Source: Treponema sp.
GTDB taxonomy: Bacteria; Spirochaetota; Spirochaetia; Treponematales; Breznakiellaceae
DNA length: 64,000 bases
Direction of reading: 5' to 3'
NCBI GenBank assembly: GCA_009777535.1
Contig: WRLP01000001.1
Coordinates: forward strand, 143,951 to 207,950
Both the position numbers and the translations under genes were made by a program. The notes under the pieces were generated by a model. That model ran no database searches. It was given only the letters and a program-made list of their open reading frames with translations, and had not been told where the DNA came from. This document shows, one piece after another, positions 19,019 through 27,074 of this stretch; position 1 is the first letter of the stretch, and the number at the start of each line of letters is the position of its first letter.

Positions 19019-19601
19019 GATATTTGAACCGGAAATTGAAGTTAACGGTCCTACTGTTTACTCAATAATTGCAGGTCTGGGCCATTTTACTAATTTATCG
19101 CGGCGTTTTTTTTCACAGGTTGGTATAGGTACTGTTATAAACAAGGAACTACATGTTGACATGAACGGATGGTATGCGCAATCGGCTTGGCTTGAGGCTT
19201 TTGAAAAAATCGCTAAAACGGTAGGGGATCGTGTTCTTTTTAACATTGGATTATCTGTACCAGCCAATGCCCAGTTCCCGCCGTGGGTAGTGGATGTTGA
19301 CAGCGCGATTAAAGCAATTGATATTGCATATCACCTAAACCACCGTAAGAATGGCAGAGCATTATTTAACCCCGAAAACGGCGAAATGAACGAGGGCATT
19401 GGCCATTATGGTTATGAGCGGATTTCCGGGGAAAATAAGATAATAAGCATATCTCATAACCCGTACCCATGTGCATTTGATCACGGGATTATAACAGCAA
19501 TGGCCCATAAGTTTGCCCCTAATGCCATTATCAGACATGATGACTCCAAAGAATGCCGGAACAAAGGCGCAGACAGCTGTACCTATATTGTTATGTGGTA
19601 A
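19008..19601 (+). CDS. V4R-like small-molecule sensor candidate
   Basis: A 197-residue soluble protein whose start overlaps the chemoreceptor gene by 11 bases, with GGAGG upstream. The C-terminus ([21 protein letters not shown]) resembles the end of V4R (4-vinyl reductase) and related heme-NO-binding-type domains, where a conserved Cys-containing ECR...C..Y pattern closes the fold. The rest is not recognised: [16 protein letters not shown] in the N-terminal part and a His-rich centre ([11 protein letters not shown]). It is probably the sensory input for the soluble receptor. This is an inference from overlap and fold-like motifs only. Confidence 0.45.
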   Translation: MQFKIFEPEIEVNGPTVYSIIAGLGHFTNLSRRFFSQVGIGTVINKELHVDMNGWYAQSAWLEAFEKIAKTVGDRVLFNIGLSVPANAQFPPWVVDVDSAIKAIDIAYHLNHRKNGRALFNPENGEMNEGIGHYGYERISGENKIISISHNPYPCAFDHGIITAMAHKFAPNAIIRHDDSKECRNKGADSCTYIVMW

Positions 19602-19633
19602 TAAAGCTGGAACGGATATTACCGCAGAAAGCC

Positions 19634-20689
19634 TTACTCAATCTTTATAAACCCTCCGACACGCAGCGGCGTTACGCGATTGATATACTGCGGGTGTTTT
19701 TCAAGGTACAGATCTGTTTCGTATAGCGGATAAACAAGCGGCTCATCGCTGAGGCTTATCGTGCCGAAGTGCATGGGGATTGATATCTTTGCGTTCAAAT
19801 CATCGATGGCGAGAAAAAATTCCGCTACATTCATGTGCTGGTAATGCATAAACCAGCGCGGTTCGTATGCGCCGACGCCAAGGATTGCATAATCAATATC
19901 GTAGAGCCTTCCGAATTCCTTAAAACCGCAAAAATAACCTGTGTCGCCGGAATAATAAATTGTTTTGGAAGCCTCTATCATAAAACTGCCCCACAGGGTT
20001 GAGTTGGCTTTCTGGCCTATCCGCCGTGACCAGTGCTGGGCGGGAAGGAGAGTATATTTAATACCTGCGATGTTAACGCTTTCCCACCAGTCCAGTTCAT
20101 GAACTTCCCTTGCCCCCCATTTTACAATAATATCTTTTAATCCCAAGGGTACGATAAACACAGATTTTTTTTTGGAAAGCTGTTTAATTGATTTTTTGTC
20201 AAGGTGGTCGTAGTGGTTGTGGCTTATCAGCACCACCGGATTCTGCGGAACTTTTGAAAAATCAAACGGGATTTTTATTTTTTTATTGATAACAAGGGCG
20301 CGGCTTGAAAAAAAAGGATCGGCAATAATGGTTGCACCGTCAATCTTAATAAAAAACGAAGCATGATCCGCAAAAGATATACTGTCAAAATCCGGATCCG
20401 AAAGGTAATCGTAGGTATTGTTCAAATGCCCGTACCTCTCGGCGGGAAAAGCTTCAAAAGCCATTTTTTCCCTGCCCCAAAAGCGCCCTACGTTTTGCTG
20501 CTCCAGATGGCGGGGCATCCAGGGGTTAAAAAAGCTGCCCGCCTCGTCCCTGTGCGGCTCATACAGCAGGGAAGGATCGACAGCATTAACGCGCCGCAGC
20601 CACAGATCTTCGTCAAAATGCGGGGTTTGCTGGGAACGGCATGAAGCAAGGAGCGCAAGGGTGAAGATGACCAGTGCATTTTTTTTCAT
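19634..20689 (-). CDS. metallo-beta-lactamase-fold lipoprotein (NAPE-PLD/UlaG-like)
   Basis: 351 residues from the ATG at 20689, which places a clean lipoprotein signal (LALLASC) at the N-terminus; TTG/ATG codons at 20725/20722 are alternatives, and no site has a good ribosome-binding sequence. The metal-binding HNHYDHLD (H157, H159, D161, H162) sits after DPFFSSRA. YYSGDTGYF, with a metal-bridging Asp, follows, and a late PMHFGT His closes the site. These match the COG2220 group, which includes N-acylphosphatidylethanolamine phospholipase D. It is likely a surface or periplasmic hydrolase of phospholipid-like or ester substrates. Confidence 0.82.
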   Translation of the reverse strand: MKKNALVIFTLALLASCRSQQTPHFDEDLWLRRVNAVDPSLLYEPHRDEAGSFFNPWMPRHLEQQNVGRFWGREKMAFEAFPAERYGHLNNTYDYLSDPDFDSISFADHASFFIKIDGATIIADPFFSSRALVINKKIKIPFDFSKVPQNPVVLISHNHYDHLDKKSIKQLSKKKSVFIVPLGLKDIIVKWGAREVHELDWWESVNIAGIKYTLLPAQHWSRRIGQKANSTLWGSFMIEASKTIYYSGDTGYFCGFKEFGRLYDIDYAILGVGAYEPRWFMHYQHMNVAEFFLAIDDLNAKISIPMHFGTISLSDEPLVYPLYETDLYLEKHPQYINRVTPLRVGGFIKIE

Positions 20690-20789
20690 CAGGGGCAGTA
20701 TAGGGTAAATTGTGCGCTGCATCAAGTTTTTTGTACCGGGGGGGATACGAGAAATAAAGGAAATAAACTTCTTTTTTTAAATTTTTTCC

Positions 20790-20834
20790 TTGACAAATGG
20801 TGTCTCTCGTTGTATTCTTGGGAAAACGGTTTCC
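20790..20834 (+). promoter_or_regulatory. promoter-operator copy 1 (sigma70 plus LacI-family operator)
   Basis: TTGACA (20790-20795), 17 bases, TATTCT (20813-20818), then GGAAAACGGTTTCC (20821-20834). The dyad has a central CG and matches itself in 6 of 7 positions per arm, the form of LacI/MalR/CcpA-family operators. It lies where it would cover the transcription start and block initiation. Confidence 0.72.
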
Positions 20835-20916
20835 TGTTTTGTTATACGGGTCTGGGGGCTTTTTGTACCGGGGGATACAGGAGATAAAAGGAGTAAACTT
20901 CTTTTGAATATTTTCC

Positions 20917-20961
20917 TTGACAAATGGTGTCCCGCGTTGTATTCTTGGGAAAACGGTTTCC
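20917..20961 (+). promoter_or_regulatory. promoter-operator copy 2 (sigma70 plus LacI-family operator)
   Basis: The same arrangement: TTGACA (20917-20922), 17 bases, TATTCT (20940-20945), and GGAAAACGGTTTCC (20948-20961). The -35, -10 and operator are conserved exactly while the spacer differs at three positions. This is the copy nearest the malF gene. Confidence 0.75.
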
Positions 20962-20978
20962 TGTTTTACTATACTGGA

Positions 20979-21010
20979 GCAAATAACCCCTTGCCATACG
21001 GGTTATTTGC
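20979..21010 (+). promoter_or_regulatory. perfect 11-bp inverted repeat at the start of the malF leader
   Basis: Arms 20979-20989 (GCAAATAACCC) and 21000-21010 (GGGTTATTTGC) with a 10-base loop. It begins about 25 bases after the probable start from promoter 2. No U-run follows, so it is a leader stem-loop or operator rather than a simple terminator. Confidence 0.6.
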
Positions 21011-21015
21011 GGCGA

Positions 21016-21109
21016 GGGTTTAATCAAGAGGCGAACCTTCGTCTGTCTGCGACAGGCTCGGTTGAGGAGACCCCGCCCCTCTGGGGCGATTATTAAAGGT
21101 ATTAAACCC
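21016..21109 (+). ncRNA. candidate structured leader RNA (closed multi-stem)
   Basis: A 9-bp perfect helix (21016-21024 with 21101-21109) closes a domain with two internal hairpins: 21041-21047/21051-21057 (core CTGTC/GACAG) and 21074-21079/21083-21088 (CGCCCC/GGGGCG). A competing helix (21098-21103 with 21116-21121) would break the closing stem, and a terminator-like hairpin lies downstream. This is an aptamer-plus-expression-platform arrangement, but no known riboswitch class is recognised. Confidence 0.4.
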
Positions 21110-21128
21110 GAGACCAATACCTTATAAG

Positions 21129-21171
21129 AACAACATACACCGTCCGCTCTGCGGCGGGGTTGTTGATTTTT
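21129..21171 (+). terminator. terminator-like hairpin in the malF leader (possible attenuator)
   Basis: Outer helix 21129-21134/21159-21164 (AACAAC/GTTGTT) and inner GC-rich helix 21140-21142/21155-21157 plus 21144-21147/21151-21154 with a TCT loop, followed by TTTTT at 21167-21171. It ends a few bases before the ribosome-binding site (21174-21182). Confidence 0.5.
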
Positions 21172-21187
21172 GTAAAAGGGGGCATTA

Positions 21188-21262
21188 GTGCGGAAAATTA
21201 CCATTCGTGATACAGATCATGAGGCAAAAGGGTCTATTTCCACGGTATCACGGGTCATAAAG
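21188..21262 (+). pseudogene. LacI-family helix-turn-helix remnant fused in frame to malF
   Basis: The first 25 codons (RKITIRDTDHEAKG, then SISTVSRVIK) match the N-terminal DNA-binding helix-turn-helix of LacI-family repressors, whose usual form is TIKDVAxxAGVSxxTVSRVLN. The recognition helix STVSRVI is intact; the first helix and the turn are altered. It follows a strong AAAAGGGGG site and a GTG start and leads straight into the MalF reading frame. Confidence 0.7.
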
Positions 21263-22684
21263 ATGAAAAATGCAGTTCTCAGTAACTTGGGCGGTTTCGT
21301 GCGTAATTCTGTTAAAACCGCTCTAAACGGATTAATGAGTTTTTTTAGCGCCTTTGTTCATAGATTTAAAAACGGAAACATGGCAACCAGGGCGTCTCAC
21401 ATCATTATGGGCTTTGGGAATTTTTACCACAAACAAATCATCAAGGGCTTTATTTACCTGCTGTTTCAGGCAGGCTTCATCTTGTTTATGGTATTATGCC
21501 CGCAGATTAACGATACTCCCCTGGGCTATAAGGCGCTTATAAATTTTACCACTCTCGGCACCGAAGCGGGCGATATATTCACAAAGGCTGATGATTCCAT
21601 GCTTATGCTTTTATTCGGCGTGGTAACAATGGGTATTATCGCCCTGTTCTTCCTGCTTTATTTGAGCAATTTGAAAAGTGCGTACAAGGCCGAATGTGAT
21701 AAGCAGAAAAAGGGAAGAGCTTCCGGCTTTAGGGAAGATATCAGGGAACTTTTTGACAACCGGTTTCACATTACTCTTCTTACTCCATCTTTTGTCGGAG
21801 TTGCATTTTTTACAATAATGCCCACTATATTTATGATTTTTATCGCCTTTACAAACTTTGACAGCGCTCATCAGGGCGAGGTGTTGTTTGATTGGGTCGG
21901 GTTTGCTAATGTAAAGACCCTGTTAACCAAAACCGGAGAAATCGGTCAAAGGTTTATCCCTGTTTTAAGCTGGACTTTAGTGTGGGCGGTTTTTTCAACC
22001 TTTACCTGTTATTTTGGGGGAATATTTCTCGGAATTCTTATTAACAGGAAAGGCGTAAGGTACAAGACTCTTTTCAGAACCATATTTATTCTGACTATTG
22101 CCATGCCTCAATTTGTTTCTTTGCTTGCTATCAGGAATATTCTGGGAGAACTTGGGCCGTTCAATACATTGCTGGTAAACACGGGTATTTTAAGCGAGCC
22201 TGTTTCCTTTTTGGCAAACTCGGACAGTATTTTAAGGGCAAGGATAACAATAATAGCTGCCAACTTCTGGATCGGCGTCCCATATACCATGCTTATGACA
22301 AGCGGTATTTTGCTCAATATTCCTGCCGATTTATACGAGGCGGCAAGGATTGACGGAGCAGGCCCGCTCAAATGTCTGGTAAAAATTACGATGCCATACA
22401 TATTATTTGTTACCACCCCTTACCTCATCAGCTCTTTCATTGGAAACTTCAACAACTTTAACGTAATATATCTGCTTACCGAAGGCAGGCCCGCCGCTGT
22501 AGGGGGTTACAAGGCCGGCGCTACCGATCTTCTGGTAACCTGGCTTTTTAAGTTATCTGTCAATGAAAGAGAATATAATCTGGGGTCGCTGATAGGAATT
22601 ATGACATTCCTTTGCACTTCGACTATTACCTTGCTTACTTATCGCCACAGCAAGGCGTATAAGGAGGAGGATGCTTTCCAATGA
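21188..22684 (+). CDS. malF: maltose/maltodextrin ABC permease MalF-like, with LacI-derived N-terminal extension
   Basis: 498 residues from the GTG at 21188. The ordinary MalF part begins at the in-frame ATG at 21263 (MKNAVLSNLGG). It is an inner-membrane permease with an extra N-terminal hydrophobic region, as in MalF, then a six-helix core. The ATPase-docking EAA loop is EAARIDGAGPLKCLVKITMP at about residue 395. The best ribosome site is at 21188, so the LacI-like 25 residues are probably translated as a cytoplasmic tail; their DNA-binding ability is doubtful. It overlaps malG by four bases. No ATPase gene is in the locus, so a shared MsmX/UgpC-type ATPase elsewhere is expected. Confidence 0.85.
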   Translation: MRKITIRDTDHEAKGSISTVSRVIKMKNAVLSNLGGFVRNSVKTALNGLMSFFSAFVHRFKNGNMATRASHIIMGFGNFYHKQIIKGFIYLLFQAGFILFMVLCPQINDTPLGYKALINFTTLGTEAGDIFTKADDSMLMLLFGVVTMGIIALFFLLYLSNLKSAYKAECDKQKKGRASGFREDIRELFDNRFHITLLTPSFVGVAFFTIMPTIFMIFIAFTNFDSAHQGEVLFDWVGFANVKTLLTKTGEIGQRFIPVLSWTLVWAVFSTFTCYFGGIFLGILINRKGVRYKTLFRTIFILTIAMPQFVSLLAIRNILGELGPFNTLLVNTGILSEPVSFLANSDSILRARITIIAANFWIGVPYTMLMTSGILLNIPADLYEAARIDGAGPLKCLVKITMPYILFVTTPYLISSFIGNFNNFNVIYLLTEGRPAAVGGYKAGATDLLVTWLFKLSVNEREYNLGSLIGIMTFLCTSTITLLTYRHSKAYKEEDAFQ

Positions 22685-23553
22685 TTAAATCAAAAACTAC
22701 CGTGCATTTCTGGCAGTTGTTCTTTTCTCATGTGGGCTTATTCATTTTGGCGATGATCTGGCTGTATCCCATTTTATGGATAGTGCTTAATGCTTTCAGG
22801 GTTGAGTACAACGATCAGGGAAATCTCGTTGGTATTGTTGTCTCTCATTATTTCCCGCGCGGTTTCGGCCTGGATAATTTTAGGCTGCTGTTTACCACAA
22901 CATCCTTTGGCAGATGGATAAGAAATACGCTTATCGTTGCGGTTTTCAGCACTACGCTTTCGACAATGCTTTCACTAAGCACCTCGTATGTAATGAGCAA
23001 GATGAGATTCAGAATGCGCAAGCCGATTATGAATATTGCATTGATTCTTGGGCTTTTCCCCGGTTTCATGTCTATAATCGCAATTTACTATATCCTTAAA
23101 GCATTGGGCCTTACCCAGTCTCTTGCAGCGCTTGTTCTTGTTTATTCTGCGGCATCCGGCATGAGCTTTTACATAGGAAAAGGTTTTTTTGATACAATTC
23201 CCAACTCGCTGATAGAAGCGGCTAAACTTGAAGGAGCGGTGCAGGCACGGATTTTTTCCTCTATCGTTTTGCCCATGAGCAGGCCCATCATAGTATATTT
23301 GGCGTTAATGGCTTTTATGGTGCCATGGATGGATTTTATTCTGGCAAGGGTAATCCTGGGAGAACAAAATGTCCATCTGCATACAACGGCTGTCGGCCTG
23401 TACTATATGCTCTACGGGCAAAGGGTAGATTCCAATGTTTTTACATTGTTTTCGGCGGGATGCATCCTGATAGCAGTTCCCATTGTAGCACTGTTCCTCT
23501 CCATGCAGAAATTTTATGTTGAGGGGATTACTGCCGGCGCAGTTAAAAATTAG
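22681..23553 (+). CDS. malG: maltose/maltodextrin ABC permease MalG-like
   Basis: A 290-residue permease with six hydrophobic helices and the EAA loop PNSLIEAAKLEGAVQARIF at about 178-197. LVLVYSAASGMSFYIGKGFF and MVPWMDFILARVILG are typical MalG segments. It pairs with MalF (four-base overlap) to form the channel. The GH13 gene starts five bases after its stop, so the transporter and amylases are one operon. Confidence 0.88.
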   Translation: MIKSKTTVHFWQLFFSHVGLFILAMIWLYPILWIVLNAFRVEYNDQGNLVGIVVSHYFPRGFGLDNFRLLFTTTSFGRWIRNTLIVAVFSTTLSTMLSLSTSYVMSKMRFRMRKPIMNIALILGLFPGFMSIIAIYYILKALGLTQSLAALVLVYSAASGMSFYIGKGFFDTIPNSLIEAAKLEGAVQARIFSSIVLPMSRPIIVYLALMAFMVPWMDFILARVILGEQNVHLHTTAVGLYYMLYGQRVDSNVFTLFSAGCILIAVPIVALFLSMQKFYVEGITAGAVKN

Positions 23554-23558
23554 CATAT

Positions 23559-25139
23559 ATGCTGAAATTTTTATTGGTATTGCTTATGACTGCTGTAAGT
23601 TGCTGTGAGTACAGGATTTTAGACAAAGACCCGGTGGCTGAGGCTGTTGCCGACAACTACCGTACATATTACGAGATTTTTATCGGAGGTTTCTCCGATT
23701 CGAATAAAGACGGTCTGGGGGATATTAACGGGGTGATCAGCCGGCTTGATTATCTTAACGATGGTAATCCCAATTCCGGCAAGAGTCTTGGGGTGGAAGG
23801 AATTTGGCTGATGCCGGTAATGCCATCGCCGAGTTATCATAAATATGACATAACCGACTATTACAGTATCGATCCCGGGTACGGAACAATGGCGGATTTT
23901 GAAAAACTTGTAGCTGAATGCAACAAGCGCGATATACGGCTAATAATCGACCTTGTATTGAATCACACTTCCGAGCGGCATTCATGGTTTATCAGCGCCA
24001 GGAATGCCATAAAGGAAGGAAATTTGGAAGACAAGTATGCAAAGTACTACACTAAAAAGACCAGGAAAATTCCCGGAAGAACATGGTATAAGTTTGAAAA
24101 AACTCCAAATGGAACGCAGTACTATTATGAAGCAAATTTCTCGCCCTGTATGCCGGAGCTTGATCTGGATAATCACGATGTACGCCATGAGATTACAGAC
24201 ATTGTTAAATTTTGGCTTGGTAAGGGAATTGGAGGGTTCAGACTGGATGCCGTTAAGTATTTCCATTATGGAGAAGATTTACGGAACATACAATTTTTAA
24301 AATGGCTTAACGGTGAATGCAGAAAAGTCAAAGACGATGTTTATATTGTGGCTGAAAACTGGTCGCCCGCTGTTTCCATACAAAATTATTATGAGGCTGT
24401 GAACTGTTTTGATTTCGGAATGTCCGGTACGGAAGGGGATATTTATAATACGGTACAAGGTGATAACAGTGTTACGGAATTTTTACAGCGTTTGGCTTTA
24501 TATCAAAGGCATATATTACAGAAAAACTCCCGGGCAATTCTTAACCCTTTTATTTCAAATCATGACATGGACAGGGCTGCGGATTTTCTTGATGTAGACG
24601 AATACGCAATGCAGATGGCCGCTAACCTGTATATACTTTCAAGCGGCTGTCCCTTCATTTACTATGGTGAAGAAATTGGAATGAAAGGCTCAAATGACAG
24701 TGCCCCGACTGATGCAAACAGAAGGCTTGCAATGCTTTGGGACGATGGTGATACGGTCAGGGATCCTGCCGGCAGCAGCTATGACAGGGCAAGGCAGGCA
24801 AACGGCAGTGTAAAGAGCCAATTGTCACAAAAAAACAGCCTTTTTGTACATTACAAAAATCTGATCATGCTTCGCAGGGCAAACCCCGAAATAGCAAGAG
24901 GCTTGATCGAACCTCTGGATTTTTCGCAGTATACCGCTTTTGGAGGTTTCGTTTCCGATTACAACGGAAGCAAAGCGGCCGTATTTCACAATACCGGCGA
25001 AAATGAAATCACTGTCGATTTGGCGGGATATACCGATGTTGAATTTTCAGAGGTAAGGGGATATGCGGGAAAAGGCAGGAGCGGCCTGTGCGGAAGTATT
25101 CTTAGTCTTTCGGGGTATACGAGTGTTGTTATTAAATAA
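23559..25139 (+). CDS. GH13 alpha-amylase-family lipoprotein (copy 1)
   Basis: 526 residues. The lipoprotein signal ends TAVSC. GH13 motifs in order: DLVLNHTS (region I), GGFRLDAVKYF with nucleophile D230 (II), VYIVAENW with acid/base E266 (III), and ISNHDMDR with D336 (IV). SDSNKDGLGDINGV carries a likely calcium-site Asp cluster. A short C-terminal beta domain ends the protein. It probably cleaves alpha-1,4-glucans at the cell surface or in the periplasm. It is closely similar to the copy at 36922 and less so to the one at 32244. Confidence 0.9.
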   Translation: MLKFLLVLLMTAVSCCEYRILDKDPVAEAVADNYRTYYEIFIGGFSDSNKDGLGDINGVISRLDYLNDGNPNSGKSLGVEGIWLMPVMPSPSYHKYDITDYYSIDPGYGTMADFEKLVAECNKRDIRLIIDLVLNHTSERHSWFISARNAIKEGNLEDKYAKYYTKKTRKIPGRTWYKFEKTPNGTQYYYEANFSPCMPELDLDNHDVRHEITDIVKFWLGKGIGGFRLDAVKYFHYGEDLRNIQFLKWLNGECRKVKDDVYIVAENWSPAVSIQNYYEAVNCFDFGMSGTEGDIYNTVQGDNSVTEFLQRLALYQRHILQKNSRAILNPFISNHDMDRAADFLDVDEYAMQMAANLYILSSGCPFIYYGEEIGMKGSNDSAPTDANRRLAMLWDDGDTVRDPAGSSYDRARQANGSVKSQLSQKNSLFVHYKNLIMLRRANPEIARGLIEPLDFSQYTAFGGFVSDYNGSKAAVFHNTGENEITVDLAGYTDVEFSEVRGYAGKGRSGLCGSILSLSGYTSVVIK

Positions 25140-25205
25140 AGACCGTCATTGGACTGTCTGCGGCCGGGCATGGCTTGCCGTCTTTACGAAAATAATTTGT
25201 ATAGT

Positions 25206-25221
25206 GGCAAAACGTAATTCC
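25206..25221 (+). promoter_or_regulatory. weak LacI-type operator-like dyad before the barrel gene
   Basis: GGCAAAACGTAATTCC resembles the two upstream operators in centre and flanks but has two mismatches and one extra spacing. It lies in a 168-base gap and follows a poor TTGCCG-N17-TGTATA promoter match. No other feature is seen in this gap. Confidence 0.25.
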
Positions 25222-25307
25222 ATGGCTGATAATTAATATAGCGGTGTTAAAATCTGGACTTTGCTGAATGGCAGTACCAGTATTTATTTAGAGGAGGCGT
25301 ACAGTAT

Positions 25308-27062
25308 ATGAGAGTGAAAATTTTATTGAAAACTCTGCTTTTGGTTTTCCTGCTGTTACCTGTTGGTATTTTTGCAGAGCCGCGTTTTGGTACATGGTCG
25401 GGTCTTGGGTTGGAAACCCAATTTGACAGTAAAACCATGGAGCCAAAACAAGTCTTTACCGAATTCAAGGGAATTGTAAAATTCACGTTTGATCCATGGG
25501 AGGGGGTGAACATATTTACCGAACTATCCATGGCGGGCAGTCAGGATCTGTATCTAAACAAGGATCTTACAGGCAGGGAATTATATTTTAGTGATGGGCT
25601 CAAGCATTTTTTTGTAGATGCGCTGACTAATCCCATTCAGTATTGGGGCAATACTCTTCCCAAGGTTGACCACCTTAAACTGACATACAGTTCGGATTAT
25701 GTAGTTACCGACATCGGGTATAAATACACAAAATTACCTGAACATACAAATGCTCTGTGGAAAACAATATCTTCGGATTGGGATGCGGGCTGGGATGAGG
25801 CAGCCGATTACGGTGGTTTTGTTGCACTCACTACAGGCAGTGGAGTACCAAATATCGGCCCGGTTGGCATTAGAGCTCAGGCCATACCCAACAAAAGCGC
25901 CGACAGAAGAGGCGAACAATACGGCTTTTTGGGCTGGATTGCTGCTACTTACGAGAGCCATGTACTGGACTTTCAATACAACGGTGCCTATGGCAAAGAG
26001 GGCTGGGAAACCGTATTCGACGACATATATGAAGCTGACTTTATTCTTGGCTATACTTCCAAGTTCGGCGGATTGGGAATTAGTTCCAACCTCTTGTTGA
26101 ATTTATGGGGTGTTGAAAGAAAGGTAAGTCCCGGGGGAACTAGATACCGTGACTTCTATACCCCCAGCCCGGGTTCTTCCGACGTGGGTACCGTAGACCC
26201 TGATGCCGAAACCCTGGAAAACATGGCTGCAGGAATCAGGCTGTTTTATGATTTTTCTGCGTTTAATGCAGGGAAAGCATTTCTTGGGTACCGTTTCCGC
26301 GGTTCCCAGGCCAACATGATGTATGTTAAGGAAGCAGACGGAGCCACATATCTGTCAGATCAATTGGGCCCTCTTAACACCCAACGTTTTTGGCTGGATT
26401 ATGAGTTACCGCCGCTTGCCGATGGTTTGACTATAGGGTTTGGCGCCGGCCCTGAATTCATATTATACAGAGATGGCAGAATAGAGCCTTATAACAATCC
26501 AGACAATATATTAATCAGGTTTAACCCCTGGTTTAGGTATGATTTAAAACAAATCAACGTAAATGCAGTTGTTTCACCCTACGCAGAGATGAGTTTTTAT
26601 ACCGCCGAAGAAGATCACATTATGCGCGGCAATATAAAGAGTCCGTTCCTGCTTTCAAAGGTGGGGATTCTGGCAGAAATCGGGCAGATACACCGGGAAA
26701 TAAGAGGCGTGGATTTACATATTGGTGTCGATAACCGGGACCGGGACTATCTGTATAATTCCTGGCTGGCAACGATTAAGATGCGCGAGCAGTTGAATAT
26801 CCAGGGGGGATTTTTACTGCGTATTGCCAATAATAATGTCGAGACCCATGACAATCCTTTCGGCTTTTTTATGGGCGTCACCAAAAGGCTCTCAACTCCT
26901 GTGAGGCCTACTGTGTATGCGCAATTTATGTGGAATATGGAGCCCTACAAAAGTTTTACCGACGGGATCACTTTCTTTGATTTGGATGGAAGTTTGATGA
27001 ATGGAACAGGAGACTACAGCGGCAGCGCGGCAGTACGCCTTGGTCTGCGCTGGGAACTGTAA
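25308..27062 (+). CDS. outer-membrane beta-barrel/porin candidate of the starch locus
   Basis: 584 residues. The signal peptide LLVFLLLPVGIFAEP is followed by repeated amphipathic strands rich in Tyr, Trp and Gly to the very end (AAVRLGLRWEL). GAGGAGG precedes the ATG. No SusC plug domain or TonB box is seen, so it looks like a passive porin rather than a TonB-dependent transporter. Its place between the amylase and the starch-binding lipoproteins suggests a maltodextrin entry pore; family membership cannot be fixed by eye. Confidence 0.65.
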   Translation: MRVKILLKTLLLVFLLLPVGIFAEPRFGTWSGLGLETQFDSKTMEPKQVFTEFKGIVKFTFDPWEGVNIFTELSMAGSQDLYLNKDLTGRELYFSDGLKHFFVDALTNPIQYWGNTLPKVDHLKLTYSSDYVVTDIGYKYTKLPEHTNALWKTISSDWDAGWDEAADYGGFVALTTGSGVPNIGPVGIRAQAIPNKSADRRGEQYGFLGWIAATYESHVLDFQYNGAYGKEGWETVFDDIYEADFILGYTSKFGGLGISSNLLLNLWGVERKVSPGGTRYRDFYTPSPGSSDVGTVDPDAETLENMAAGIRLFYDFSAFNAGKAFLGYRFRGSQANMMYVKEADGATYLSDQLGPLNTQRFWLDYELPPLADGLTIGFGAGPEFILYRDGRIEPYNNPDNILIRFNPWFRYDLKQINVNAVVSPYAEMSFYTAEEDHIMRGNIKSPFLLSKVGILAEIGQIHREIRGVDLHIGVDNRDRDYLYNSWLATIKMREQLNIQGGFLLRIANNNVETHDNPFGFFMGVTKRLSTPVRPTVYAQFMWNMEPYKSFTDGITFFDLDGSLMNGTGDYSGSAAVRLGLRWEL

Positions 27063-27074
27063 GGGAGAATGAAA

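Larger units (their letters stand above)
20727..20975 (+). repeat. imperfect tandem duplication of a promoter-operator unit
   Basis: Two copies of a ~120-base segment, about 20727-20848 and 20860-20975, differ by scattered substitutions and a few indels. Both contain GTACCGGGGG, an AT-rich tract, a TTGACA/TATTCT promoter and a LacI-type dyad. The distance between the -35 boxes is 127 bases. Confidence 0.85.

Noticed and set aside
20976..21187. tRNA or classical small RNA in the malF leader
   Set aside because: No cloverleaf, no T-loop or anticodon arm; the stems fit a regulatory leader better.
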